The notes: generated from the letters alone by a model not told the origin. Numbered from the stretch's first letter, positions 1-9,900 are shown. The stretch is DNA of 47,118 nt from Patescibacteria group bacterium (GCA_019428815.1 JAHYJW010000001.1:1-47118); one strand, 5' to 3'. Numbers and translations are program-made.

Positions 1-1
1 A

Positions 2-1747
2 GGTAATGTTTATTGAAGAGTTTTCATCTACTTGAATTCCAGATTCAAGAAATTCATTTAAACCTGTATTTTCTAGGGTGTAATTAATTCTTATTTCTTG
101 ATTAATTCTTTTCCAATTGAATCCCTCTGGAATTGTTCCGTTAGGATCATCAACCTCATGATTAAAAATGTAATCTGTTTCAATGTAGAATCTGTCCCCC
201 TCTATATTTGTCCAATCATTTAAAATATGAAAAAGATCCCATTGCCCATAAATAGGATCAGGAGCTAATGCATCCTGACAAACCATTAGGCTAGGATTAC
301 AAGGAGTTAAGTAGCTCATATGATACTGAAGTTCTTTAGGAACAAAGAAATCAATATGTCTTATTGTGAGATTAAGGTAGTCTTCATTATAAAATTTAAT
401 ATGACTTTGATTCACTTCTGCAATTATAGGTTTAGCTTCTAATCCATCTATAATGAATGTTGATAATGGCTTTGTTGTTGTTAATGTAAAGATTTCTGTT
501 TGATTCCAGTTTCCGGCATCATCGCTTGCATACCATCTATAACCAATTGTTCTATTGAAACTATAAGTTAAAGTTTTTGTAACATTTGCCCATTCTGGTG
601 TTTCTGTAAAATTAACAGCAGAATCATTTTCCCAGGTTCCTGAATTGTTTGTGGAGAAAATCCATTGTCCGTTAGGATGCAAAGATGTTTCATCATTCCA
701 TTTAATTGAAAAAAGTGTTAGTTCATTTATTGCAGTGTTATTGTGTGATGTGTTAGAATAACTTGGAGAAATATTATCTGGTTCAGGGGGTTCTGATTCG
801 AGGGTATAATTAACTTCTAAATAAGGTTTAAGATTGCTATTAGAAGCTTCTTTTGAATGAAAATACCAGTATCTCTGACTGTTATCTTCATTCTGGTCTT
901 TTATGAGCCAACCAAAATTTATTGAAGGATCAACAATAAAATCTTGAACATCAGAAGTAACATCCCAGCTATCCCATTTTAAACTTCCTGTCCAAGTGAT
1001 AGTTTGGATATCTGTTGCATTTTCATTAAAATCTCCACCTGCAGAAGTCCAACTTCCATTTGTAGAAAAGTTATTCCACGTTACCCCTGATTCTGTCCAG
1101 TTTCTTTCTGGTTCTTGTTGAATTAAATGAACCCCGATTTGTCTTTCAAAACCTAACGAAGATGATTCATGGAGATGTAATGTAGCGCTAGTCACTGTTG
1201 CATTTTTTGGAATTGAAGATAAATTAAATTGAATTATCCCTCTTTTAGAATATGAAGGAGACCAGGGATAGATTTCTATTTTAACGTCATTACCATAGTT
1301 AGTATTTGGTTGTCCTTGGCTCATAAAAGAATCTGCTAAGGGATAAAATGAATCAGAAAAGTTTTCAGAAGATTTAGATTCAGAAAAAATAGAAAATCCT
1401 GTAAAAGTTGGTTCTAAGTACAAATAAGAAACAAATAACAAAGAAATGAATAAAAAAGAAAATAAAAACGGAATAATGTATCTCTTAGAGAAATTTTCCC
1501 TTCTTTTTAACTCTTGATAATAATTTTTTAAATGATGATCATAATAATTAATCCATTCAAAAATATTCTTTCCATCTCGATGTTTGTTCAGAGTCTCAAC
1601 ATAGAAATTATAACTAACTTTTCCTTGTTGATAATTATCCTTCAACCTCTTAAGATAATTTTCAAAATAATCTTTTCTCTCTTTTGTGAGTTGTATTTTT
1701 TCTTTTAGTTCCCTTATTGAAGCATTAGCTAAAATAGCTCTTTTCAT
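2..1747 (-). CDS. Large surface protein with DNRLRE-like domain, partial (runs off left edge)
   Basis: My translation from ATG at 1747 is open to the window edge and absent from the ORF track because its stop is outside. N-term ~88 aa charged/coiled, one TM (RYIIPFLFSFLFISLLFVSYLYL), then FMSQGQPNTNYGND..KIEIYPWSPSYSKRGIIQFNLSSIPKNATVTSATLHL..ERNWTESGVTWNNF, typical of DNRLRE domains. Confidence 0.8.
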   Translation of the reverse strand, partial: MKRAILANASIRELKEKIQLTKERKDYFENYLKRLKDNYQQGKVSYNFYVETLNKHRDGKNIFEWINYYDHHLKNYYQELKRRENFSKRYIIPFLFSFLFISLLFVSYLYLEPTFTGFSIFSESKSSENFSDSFYPLADSFMSQGQPNTNYGNDVKIEIYPWSPSYSKRGIIQFNLSSIPKNATVTSATLHLHESSSLGFERQIGVHLIQQEPERNWTESGVTWNNFSTNGSWTSAGGDFNENATDIQTITWTGSLKWDSWDVTSDVQDFIVDPSINFGWLIKDQNEDNSQRYWYFHSKEASNSNLKPYLEVNYTLESEPPEPDNISPSYSNTSHNNTAINELTLFSIKWNDETSLHPNGQWIFSTNNSGTWENDSAVNFTETPEWANVTKTLTYSFNRTIGYRWYASDDAGNWNQTEIFTLTTTKPLSTFIIDGLEAKPIIAEVNQSHIKFYNEDYLNLTIRHIDFFVPKELQYHMSYLTPCNPSLMVCQDALAPDPIYGQWDLFHILNDWTNIEGDRFYIETDYIFNHEVDDPNGTIPEGFNWKRINQEIRINYTLENTGLNEFLESGIQVDENSSINIT

Positions 1748-1816
1748 TACTTATTATTTATGTATTTATACTTATAAACTTATGTAATAAAACATTAATA
1801 CTTATTATTTATGTAT
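1748..1816. repeat. 18-bp direct repeat tacttattatttatgtat, two copies (1748-1765, 1799-1816)
   Basis: Two identical copies with 51-bp period immediately upstream of the minus-strand surface gene start. Confidence 0.8.
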
Positions 1817-2040
1817 AAATCTTAAGATCCTTGAATCGTGCTCTTTGTAGTCTCTTTTTTTAGTTCGTTTCCCCTTTACTTTTTTTAATACTTCTAAAGG
1901 GAAATTTTTTAGAATACTTAATCTTAGAATTTTTAAGGAGTGGGATAAATTAATTTTGATAACTTTAACCTCTTAATTTTAAAATTTTTAAATAACTAGG
2001 ATTGAGCCCTAGAATGGATAAATTTTAAAAGTATGATGGT

Positions 2041-4038
2041 TTGTTCTTAGGAATGAGAAGAGCAACACCCTTTATTTTTATTGCATCATTACTAGCCGTT
2101 TCACTAGCAATTTTTTTATTTCCCGGATTTCAATTTACAGGATTGGTTATTTTTGATTTAGAAAACATTTCTCCAGTGAATAACTCTTCTTTCGAAGTAG
2201 GGGTAGTTAACTTTTCTATCTCTTTAGACGATAATGAAAGCGTAATAAAAAATGTATCTTTAATTATTAATGATTCTATTTGGGATACTAATAATTCTGG
2301 ATTAGAGGGGGTATATAATTGGACAGTTACCGATTTAGAAAATGGAGAATATAACTGGAGCATCTTAGTTTTTGATTTAGATAATGAATCTTATTCTACA
2401 GGAATAAGATACTTTTTTATTAATCTGTCTTCTTTAGAAAATTCAGTTCCTGAAAATGATTCTATAACTTATGGAAATGAATGGTCTGGCGCGCAATTTT
2501 ATTTAGATAATTTTGAATTTGAAATAAATGAATCTGAGAATTACTCTTGGTTAATCAATTATACGCCCCTTTTTGATATAAATTCTACTGGTTTTTTGAT
2601 TAATAATTTTTCTTTAGGAGTTTGGGAGTACTACCTACTTGTTACTTTAAATAACTCTCAAGGAGAGAATTATTCTCTTGTTTACAATCTTAATGTAACC
2701 CCTGCACAACCTCCTTTGAGTATAAGCTTTGAAAATTCTACAATTGAACCTGGAGATAGAGCAAATGTTAGAGGTTTGGGGTGTCCCCAAAATCAGTCTA
2801 ATTTAACATGTGTGTTCTATCGTGATGGAACTGCTGTTTCAAATCCAGACACTACGAGATTATATGATGATGATGAATATTTTTATGTTTACAATACAAC
2901 TGGAAACCAAAATTACACCAGTTATTCTAAAGGCTTCACATTAACTGTCAAAGAAGCGTTGCTTGAAGAGAACGAAATTTCTGAAGAGATGCTCTTATTT
3001 CCTCCTTTAGAAGAGATTATAACTCCGGTGATAGCTATTGGGGCTGACAGTATTTCTTCTTTTGAATTAATACAGGGCGATTCTCAAGAAATTTCATGGA
3101 AAGTTAAAAATACAGGAAACACTGAATTAAACTCTTGTTTGATCAATGTTACTGGAAATTATTCTGATTGGGTTTATTTATCCGAAGAAGATTTACAGGA
3201 AAGCTTTAATTTAACTCCCGATGAGTATCATACTACTTATTTTAATATCACTGTCCCAGGAGACGCCGAAGAAGGAGAGTACTCTTTTACAGCAAAAGCT
3301 ACATGTACACAAAAATCTGTTTCAAAAGGTTTTACTTTAACAGTTAAAGAAAAAAAGCTTGAATTAAAGATTATAGAGGTAGAAAAAGTCAGAGATGATT
3401 CTGTTAAAGTCGTTTATCGCCTTGAAGAAATCAAAGGAAGAGATCAAGATGTTAAAGTTAATTTTTCTCTTTTAGAATTAAACGGAGAAAAAATTTCTTT
3501 TATTGAAGATGAAAGGAGTATTAGGGCTAATTCTTCAAAAGACTTTAAGGTGAGGATGACTGTTGATGAATCTTTAGAGGGAGAAGTAAGTTTAATGGCA
3601 GAATTTAATTCAGAAATTTATTCAGGTTCTTTGAAAAAGGCAATTTTTCTTAGTGCACCTTTAGGAGGATTCGTAATATTTGATGAGCTTAGCACAGAAG
3701 GAAATATCCTTTTAGTTGTTGGGGTTCTTTTATTTCTTTTAGTATCTTTTTTTATCGTAAGAAAAATTAGAACTGGAAAATTTTTGAATAAACCTCTTTT
3801 TAAAAAAAAGGGGAAAAAATTAGAAAAGAACAACACAAGAGAAAAAAGGGATAATCTTAAAGAAGAAGCTAAGAATAAATCTGAAGAAAAAGAAATAGAC
3901 GAAAATAAAAGAAAAGATGTTACTAAAGAAAAAGAGGAAAAATTTAAAGAAGTAGGAGATACCGATAAAAAAGAATATTCAGCGGAAAAGGGGACGGATA
4001 AGAAAGATAGAAAATTTCCGTTTAATCTTTTTAAATAA
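2041..4038 (+). CDS. Secreted/membrane-anchored surface protein with Ig-like/NEW3-like beta domains, C-terminal TM and Lys/Glu-rich tail (ATG at 2053 is a likely alternative start)
   Basis: N-term hydrophobic signal, many NxS/T sequons, VKNTGNTELNSC..VPGDAEEGEYSFTAKATC NEW3-like region, TM ILLVVGVLLFLLVSFFIV followed by a charged tail. Confidence 0.8.
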   Translation: MFLGMRRATPFIFIASLLAVSLAIFLFPGFQFTGLVIFDLENISPVNNSSFEVGVVNFSISLDDNESVIKNVSLIINDSIWDTNNSGLEGVYNWTVTDLENGEYNWSILVFDLDNESYSTGIRYFFINLSSLENSVPENDSITYGNEWSGAQFYLDNFEFEINESENYSWLINYTPLFDINSTGFLINNFSLGVWEYYLLVTLNNSQGENYSLVYNLNVTPAQPPLSISFENSTIEPGDRANVRGLGCPQNQSNLTCVFYRDGTAVSNPDTTRLYDDDEYFYVYNTTGNQNYTSYSKGFTLTVKEALLEENEISEEMLLFPPLEEIITPVIAIGADSISSFELIQGDSQEISWKVKNTGNTELNSCLINVTGNYSDWVYLSEEDLQESFNLTPDEYHTTYFNITVPGDAEEGEYSFTAKATCTQKSVSKGFTLTVKEKKLELKIIEVEKVRDDSVKVVYRLEEIKGRDQDVKVNFSLLELNGEKISFIEDERSIRANSSKDFKVRMTVDESLEGEVSLMAEFNSEIYSGSLKKAIFLSAPLGGFVIFDELSTEGNILLVVGVLLFLLVSFFIVRKIRTGKFLNKPLFKKKGKKLEKNNTREKRDNLKEEAKNKSEEKEIDENKRKDVTKEKEEKFKEVGDTDKKEYSAEKGTDKKDRKFPFNLFK

Positions 4039-4104
4039 AAACTTTATTTTTTGTAACTTTTTTTTAATACTAAATTTTAAAAATGAATAAAGTTTTTTTT
4101 TGTT

Positions 4105-4779
4105 ATGAAAACCTTTCTTCTAGGTGTTGATGATGCGGGAAGAGGTCCTGTAATCGGTCCTATGGTACTTGCTGGATGTTTAATGGATTTAGAAACAGAA
4201 ACAGAATTTAGATCCTTAGGAGTTCGAGATAGTAAACAATTAACCCAAAAAAGAAGAGAATTCTTTGAAAAAATTATAAAAGAAAAATCTGAAGGTTTTG
4301 AGACTGTTGTTATTAGTCCTGAAGAAATAGACCAAAAGAATAGTGAAGGGTTAAAATTAAACGAGCTGGAAGGAATTGCCGCTGCAAAAATAATCAATAA
4401 ACTGAATGAAGGTAAGAAAAGATTAAAGGTTATTTTAGACTGCCCTTCTCCAAATCGGGCAAAATGGAGAGATTTTTTGATGACTAATATATCTAATCTT
4501 TCTAATTTAGAGATACACTGTGAACATAAGGCAGATAGAGACTATATTGTAGTTGCTGCAGCATCGATTTTAGCAAAAAGTGAAAGAGAAAGACAAATGG
4601 GTAAACTTAAAGAAAAATACGGAGAAGAAATTGGGTCTGGATATAGTTCTGATCCGGTTACAAAAAAATTCCTTAAAAAAAATATTCAAAAACATAATGA
4701 TTCTGGAATCTTTAGAAAAACATGGGCTACTTGGAAAAATGCTAGTCAGAACTCCAAACAAAAAAAACTTTTTGAATAA
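4105..4779 (+). CDS. rnhB: Ribonuclease HII
   Basis: LLGVDDAGRGPVIGPMVLAGC, RDSKQLTQKRRE, LDCPSPN, AAASILAKSERE, GSGYSSDP. Confidence 0.93.
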   Translation: MKTFLLGVDDAGRGPVIGPMVLAGCLMDLETETEFRSLGVRDSKQLTQKRREFFEKIIKEKSEGFETVVISPEEIDQKNSEGLKLNELEGIAAAKIINKLNEGKKRLKVILDCPSPNRAKWRDFLMTNISNLSNLEIHCEHKADRDYIVVAAASILAKSERERQMGKLKEKYGEEIGSGYSSDPVTKKFLKKNIQKHNDSGIFRKTWATWKNASQNSKQKKLFE

Positions 4780-4870
4780 TCTTTTGGGTTAAAATAACTT
4801 CCTTTTGTCTATAGTCTTTGGATGTTAAAATCATCTTAATCTTTAAAAACTTACTCAACTTTTTTTTTAA

Positions 4871-7741
4871 ATGACACACATAAAAAAGTTGGTGATGCAA
4901 GGGTTTAAAAGTTTCCCAAAGAAAACAGAAATCCCCTTTACTCCAGGGATAAATGTTGTGCTTGGTCCAAACGGTAGCGGAAAATCAAACATCTCTGATG
5001 CAATTTGTTTTGTTTTAGGTAGATTAAGTATTAAATCTATGCGTGCTGCTAAAGCGGGAAATTTAATTTTTTTAGGAACTAAAGCTGCATCGCCTTCAAA
5101 GGAAGCGGTCGTTGAAATTGTTTTTGATAACTCTAACTCTGTTTTTTCTTTAGAAGGAAAAGAAGTTTCATTAAAAAGGATAGTTAGAAGAAATGGGCAG
5201 AGTATTTATAAAATCAATAATGAGACAAAAACGAGACATGAAGTTTTAAATCTTCTTGCTCAAGGGGGAATAGACCCTCAAGGATTTAATATAGTTCTTC
5301 AAGGAGGAATTCAGAATTTTGTGAGAATGCAACCTGAAGAAAGAAGAAAAGTTATTGAAGAAGTTTCAGGAATTTCAATATATGAATCTAGAAAAGAAAA
5401 ATCTCTTAGAGAACTTGAAAAAACTGAAGAAAAATTAAAATCAATTAATTCTGTTCTTAGAGAAAGAACAGCCTATTTAAGTAATTTAGAAAAAGAAAGA
5501 GAACAAGCTCTTAAATATAAAAAATTAGAATTAGAGGTAAAAAAATTAAAGGCTAGTTTGATAAGTTATGATCTTAACAAAAAAAAGAAAGAAGCGGATA
5601 TAATAAACTCTCAAATAAAAGATAAAAACATAAGATTAGAAAAAAGTAAAAAAGATTTGGTAACTCTTCAGTCTGAGATAAAGACTTTAGAACAAAATGT
5701 TGAGAAAATAAATACCCAAATTCAAACTTCTACAGGAATTGAACAAGAAAAATTAAATCAAGAAATTGCTAACTTAAGAGCAGATCTTTCTGGGATAAGG
5801 GTAAAACTTGAGAATTATGAATCAAAAGGTTCTAATTTAGCCAAACAAAAAAAAGAATTTTATGATTCTATAAAAAATATAGAGCTAGAAATTAAAGAAC
5901 TTCAAAAAGAAACACCTACTTCTGTTAGGAAAGCAAAAGAGATAGAAGAAAAAAAGAAAGAATTAGAGAGGGTTGAAGAAAAACGTAAAAAGTTTTACAT
6001 GGCAAAATCTGATTTATCCTCTTTAAAAGATAGAATTGAAGATAAACAATCTCTTCTTCAAAATTATAACAATGAATCAGAATTCTTGATTAAGCATATT
6101 GAAACTCTCTCTTTAGAAATCTTTGATTTAAGATCAGATAAACAAAAATTGGAAAAATTAAAGATTTTTTTAAGTGAGAAAAAGGATGCTTTATCAGGTT
6201 TATTAAAAAGAGAATTAGAATTAGAAAAAAAAACTTCTGCAAATGAATCAGAGATAGAAAACCAAAAAAAAGTTTTAGAAAAAATCTCAAAATTAGATGT
6301 ATGCCCTGTTTGTAAAAATAAGATTACCCCTCAACATATGGAGGAGATTATGAAAGAAATTTCCCCTAAAATCAAAGAACTTGAAAAGGAGATTACTGAT
6401 TCTGACAAGGAATTAAGAAATATCTATCAAAAAAAAGAGATTTTTACTAATGATACTGAGCAATTAACAGATCAAATTTCTAAAATTGAATCAGATATTA
6501 ACAGATTAATGACTATAAACGAAAAAAAATCTCAAATAAAAATCCTACAAGAAAAAATAGAAATAATAAAAAAAGAATTAAGTGAATTGATTGTTAAAAG
6601 GAAAAAATTAGAAGGAATCCTAGAAGAGAACTCTAATTTGGAAGAAAAATATGAAACTTTAAAAATTGAAATTCAAGATATTTCTTTAAGGACCAGAGAA
6701 ACTTTAAGTTCTGAAGTTGACTTCAAACAAAGAGGACTTGAAAGAACAAAAATTTCATTAAAGCAGGTTATTAGAGAGGAAATTGAAGTAAATGAAGAAA
6801 TAAAATCCTTAAAGGAAATTGTTTCTAAAAAAGAGAAACTATTATCTGAAAAGAGGGTGCAGGAAGAAGAACTTAATTTTAAATTTAAAAAACTTATTTC
6901 TGAAAGAGACTCTACTCACTCTTTTATTAGAAAAAAAGAATCTGAGACTTTAGAGAAACAAAATGGTATTCGCCTAATTGAGGGCGAGATAAATGATCTT
7001 AAAATAGACCGGGCTAGAATAGACGCAGAAATAGAAAATCTTGAAATAGAGTTATCAGAATTTGGAAATGTAGAGATATTCAGACCAAAATCTGGAAAAG
7101 AGGTTTTAACTATCCGCCTGGTGAAAACTCAAGAAATTCTTTTAAAAATTGGTAATGTAAATTTACGCTCTTTAGAAGTTTATGATTCCATAAAAAAAGA
7201 ATATGATTCCATAAAAGAAAAAGCAGAGATTATTAGTCAAGAAAAAGAGGGAATTTTTAAGGTAATTCAGGAAATAGATACTAAAAAGAAAAAAACCTTT
7301 TTAAAAACCCTTAAAATTTTAAATGAACTATTTACTAGAAATTTTTCTCAATTGACTTCTAAAGGTCAAGTATCTTTAGATATTGAGAATTCTCAAGATC
7401 CGTTTGAACCGGGTTCTGGCGTTGAAATAATTGTTAAAACAGGACATGGTAAATATTTTGATGTTAAATCTTTATCTGGGGGAGAACAAACTTTAGTAGC
7501 TTTATCTCTTATTTTTGCAATTCAGGAGTATAGTCCTTATTATTTTTATTTATTAGACGAAATTGATGCAGCTTTAGATAAGAAAAATTCAGAGAGATTA
7601 GCAGGACTATTAAATAAGTATATGTTAAAAGGCCAGTACATAATTATAACCCATAATGATGAGATTATTTCTCGTGCTACAAATCTTTATGGGGTAAGTA
7701 TGCATGAGGGAGTTAGTAAAGTTTTAAGTCTTAAAGTTTGA
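4871..7741 (+). CDS. SMC-family ATPase with a central Rad50-like zinc hook (no SMC hinge seen)
   Basis: SMC-type N-head (GFKSFPKKTEIPFTPGINVVLGPNGSGKSNISDAICFVLG; LQGGIQNFVRMQPEERRKVIEEVSGI) and C-head (LSGGEQTLVALSLIFAIQEYSPYYFYLLDEIDAALDKKNSERL); coiled coils flank KLDVCPVCKNKITPQHMEEI at residues 478-481 of 956. Confidence 0.92.
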   Translation: MTHIKKLVMQGFKSFPKKTEIPFTPGINVVLGPNGSGKSNISDAICFVLGRLSIKSMRAAKAGNLIFLGTKAASPSKEAVVEIVFDNSNSVFSLEGKEVSLKRIVRRNGQSIYKINNETKTRHEVLNLLAQGGIDPQGFNIVLQGGIQNFVRMQPEERRKVIEEVSGISIYESRKEKSLRELEKTEEKLKSINSVLRERTAYLSNLEKEREQALKYKKLELEVKKLKASLISYDLNKKKKEADIINSQIKDKNIRLEKSKKDLVTLQSEIKTLEQNVEKINTQIQTSTGIEQEKLNQEIANLRADLSGIRVKLENYESKGSNLAKQKKEFYDSIKNIELEIKELQKETPTSVRKAKEIEEKKKELERVEEKRKKFYMAKSDLSSLKDRIEDKQSLLQNYNNESEFLIKHIETLSLEIFDLRSDKQKLEKLKIFLSEKKDALSGLLKRELELEKKTSANESEIENQKKVLEKISKLDVCPVCKNKITPQHMEEIMKEISPKIKELEKEITDSDKELRNIYQKKEIFTNDTEQLTDQISKIESDINRLMTINEKKSQIKILQEKIEIIKKELSELIVKRKKLEGILEENSNLEEKYETLKIEIQDISLRTRETLSSEVDFKQRGLERTKISLKQVIREEIEVNEEIKSLKEIVSKKEKLLSEKRVQEEELNFKFKKLISERDSTHSFIRKKESETLEKQNGIRLIEGEINDLKIDRARIDAEIENLEIELSEFGNVEIFRPKSGKEVLTIRLVKTQEILLKIGNVNLRSLEVYDSIKKEYDSIKEKAEIISQEKEGIFKVIQEIDTKKKKTFLKTLKILNELFTRNFSQLTSKGQVSLDIENSQDPFEPGSGVEIIVKTGHGKYFDVKSLSGGEQTLVALSLIFAIQEYSPYYFYLLDEIDAALDKKNSERLAGLLNKYMLKGQYIIITHNDEIISRATNLYGVSMHEGVSKVLSLKV

Positions 7742-7835
7742 TTTTTTTGTCTAACTTTTTAATTTTTTTGAATACTAGAAATTAAGTTTTAATTTAGATG
7801 CCTAAATATTTAAACTATGAACTCTTTTTTGAATA

Positions 7836-8462
7836 ATGAACAAAGAAAATCTTTTGGAATCTTTAAAATCCTTCGGATTCTCAAAAAATATCCTTAATGC
7901 CTTTTCTTCTGTTCGAAGAGAGGATTTTTTGCCTCCAGAATTAGAATCTAGAGCTTATGAGGATACCTCTTTACCAATTGGGGAAGGACAGACTATCTCT
8001 CAACCTTATACTATCGGGATAATGTTATCTGAGTTAGATCTTAAATTAGGACAAAAAGTTTTAGAAATTGGTTCTGGTTCAGGGTATGTTTTAGCCTTGA
8101 TTTCAAAGATAGTTGGAGAAAGGGGGAATGTTTTTGGAATAGAAGTTTTTAAGAGTTTAGCTGAAAAATCTAAAGAATCCCTTAATGATTATTCGAATAT
8201 TAAAATCTATAACAAAAATGGTTCAAAGGGGCTACCTGAAGAAGCTCCTTTTGATAGGGTTCTTATAAGTGCAGCAACTCGTCAAATCCCCAAGGAAGTA
8301 TTAAATCAACTTAAAGAAAAAGGGATTTTAGTTGCTCCGCATGGTCCAAGATTTGAGCAAGATATTGTGGTTCTTAAGAAAGAAGGGAAAGAGTTTGTCA
8401 CTAAAAGTAAAATTCCCGGGTTTATTTTTGTCCCTTTTTTAGAATCAGAAGAATGTTATTAA
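7836..8462 (+). CDS. pcm: Protein-L-isoaspartate O-methyltransferase
   Basis: REDFLPPELESRAYEDTSLPIGEGQTISQPYTIGIM; VLEIGSGSGYVLALIS SAM motif. Confidence 0.92.
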   Translation: MNKENLLESLKSFGFSKNILNAFSSVRREDFLPPELESRAYEDTSLPIGEGQTISQPYTIGIMLSELDLKLGQKVLEIGSGSGYVLALISKIVGERGNVFGIEVFKSLAEKSKESLNDYSNIKIYNKNGSKGLPEEAPFDRVLISAATRQIPKEVLNQLKEKGILVAPHGPRFEQDIVVLKKEGKEFVTKSKIPGFIFVPFLESEECY

Positions 8463-8529
8463 AAATTAGGGTATTATTTGATAATTAATTTTAAGTTAAA
8501 ACAGTTTTATATTTTAAATAAGACTAATC

Positions 8530-9516
8530 TTAAAGAATGCCTTCTTCTAGAAGTTCTTCCCAAGATTTTTCTCCTAAAGCAACTAAAGCTTCTTTTAATG
8601 TTAAAATTGGTTTGTGATATTTATGAAAATCATCAATTGCGATTCTAGGGCAAGCAAGTTCTACAAAAGCTTCAATATCATAAAAGTTCATTATTTTTTC
8701 AGGAGTAATTTCAGACATTGTAATGATTATCCCTTCTTTTCCATATTTTTTAATTTTTTTTAAAAGAATTTCAGCAGAACCAAAAATTTGACCAGACTTT
8801 ATTTCTGAGATTATCCCTACTTTTTTTGCTTCTTTAAGCTTTTCAATTGAAAATGCTCTTTGTTTGAGAATTTTGTCTTTTATATCATCCATCTCACTTA
8901 CTTCTTGGTTGTATACGTCTAGAAGGATTACTGGTTTTTTAACTGCGAGACTAGCCCCTATTGAATGAAATCTATTTCCTAAAACTAAAAAACAATCTAC
9001 TTTACTCTCAATTTTTTTTAATCCCCCATATTGACAACCAATAATGTGCCCCTTTCCCTCTACTAAGCCTACTTTTTCTGATAATATCAATTTTTTTCCT
9101 TTTTGTTCATAAAAATTTTTAATATCCTTTACTTCATGTTGGTTTTGTATAGAATAACTAAACCCTATCTTTTTGTATTTCTTCAATTCTTTAAGAGACC
9201 TTTCTAAAAGAGGTTTTAAATCCAAAATATCTTTCATTTTTATGTAAACAGTTGGAAAATTTGTTTTAATAAACTCTGCGTGCCCAAAGTGAACTATCAA
9301 ATCTACTCCTAAAGCCTTTGCTTCTTGAATGGCAATTGAGCAACCTCCCCAGGCTGTTTCACCAGAGATTATGCATCGAATTCCTAGACCCTCAACTATC
9401 TTTGAAATTTCTAGGGCATTTTTCTTTATTCCTTCTGGAAGCTGTATGAGAATTTTTTTGGGTTTTTTTAATTTTAATTCTCTAATCAATTTTTCTTTTT
9501 CAAAGTCTAATACCAT
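8530..9516 (-). CDS. dph2: Diphthamide biosynthesis enzyme Dph2
   Basis: KILIQLPEGIK; Cys positions in ETAWGGCSIA, IIGCQYG and VELACPRIAIDD match the three cluster-ligand Cys of archaeal Dph2. Confidence 0.9.
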   Translation of the reverse strand: MVLDFEKEKLIRELKLKKPKKILIQLPEGIKKNALEISKIVEGLGIRCIISGETAWGGCSIAIQEAKALGVDLIVHFGHAEFIKTNFPTVYIKMKDILDLKPLLERSLKELKKYKKIGFSYSIQNQHEVKDIKNFYEQKGKKLILSEKVGLVEGKGHIIGCQYGGLKKIESKVDCFLVLGNRFHSIGASLAVKKPVILLDVYNQEVSEMDDIKDKILKQRAFSIEKLKEAKKVGIISEIKSGQIFGSAEILLKKIKKYGKEGIIITMSEITPEKIMNFYDIEAFVELACPRIAIDDFHKYHKPILTLKEALVALGEKSWEELLEEGIL

Positions 9517-9699
9517 AGGACCCTCGAGGAAATTTTGGGTTTTATAACTTTTGGTTTTATTTTTTAAAGGAAAAATCTTACATTTGGGGGGTATTAAATT
9601 TTCTTTTGGTCCTTTAAGATTTAATTTTTAAAATCTTCATAAAAAACTTTATAAAGAATTGATTCTTGATTATGATAATTAAAATAGGGGTGTAAAATA

Positions 9700-9765
9700 A
9701 TGGCTAAAAAAAAGGCTGCAAAAAAAACCGCTGCAAAAAAGACTACAAAGAAAAAGAAAAAATAA
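9700..9765 (+). CDS. Predicted 21-aa Lys/Ala-rich basic microprotein MAKKKAAKKTAAKKTTKKKKK
   Basis: Read directly: ATG..TAA in frame, SD-like aggggtg about 9 nt upstream, TATA-like tttataaag further upstream, T-rich tract downstream. Below the ORF-track length cutoff. Confidence 0.6.
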   Translation: MAKKKAAKKTAAKKTTKKKKK

Positions 9766-9900
9766 CGCTCTAAATTTTTTATTTTTTATTTTTTATTTAA
9801 ACTTCTGAGTTAGTTTTTTATTGTTAATTTTTATTGTTAATTTTTGTATTCTTATTTAACTACTGATTAAATTTTTAAACTTCTTATTTTTTGTTAGTTT

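Noticed and set aside
4580-4792. 70-aa ORF overlapping rnhB in another frame
   Set aside because: Frame-shifted copy of Lys-rich coding sequence; rnhB frame has conserved motifs.
4871-7741. Calling the SMC-like gene Rad50
   Set aside because: The hook is Rad50-like, but head motifs (PEERRKVIEEVSGI, LLDEIDAALD) are SMC-type, so reported as a hybrid.
9770-9870. T-rich tandem-like tract (tttttattgttaa repeats) as a CRISPR or satellite
   Set aside because: Too short and AT-biased; no spacer pattern. No CRISPR array seen anywhere in the window.
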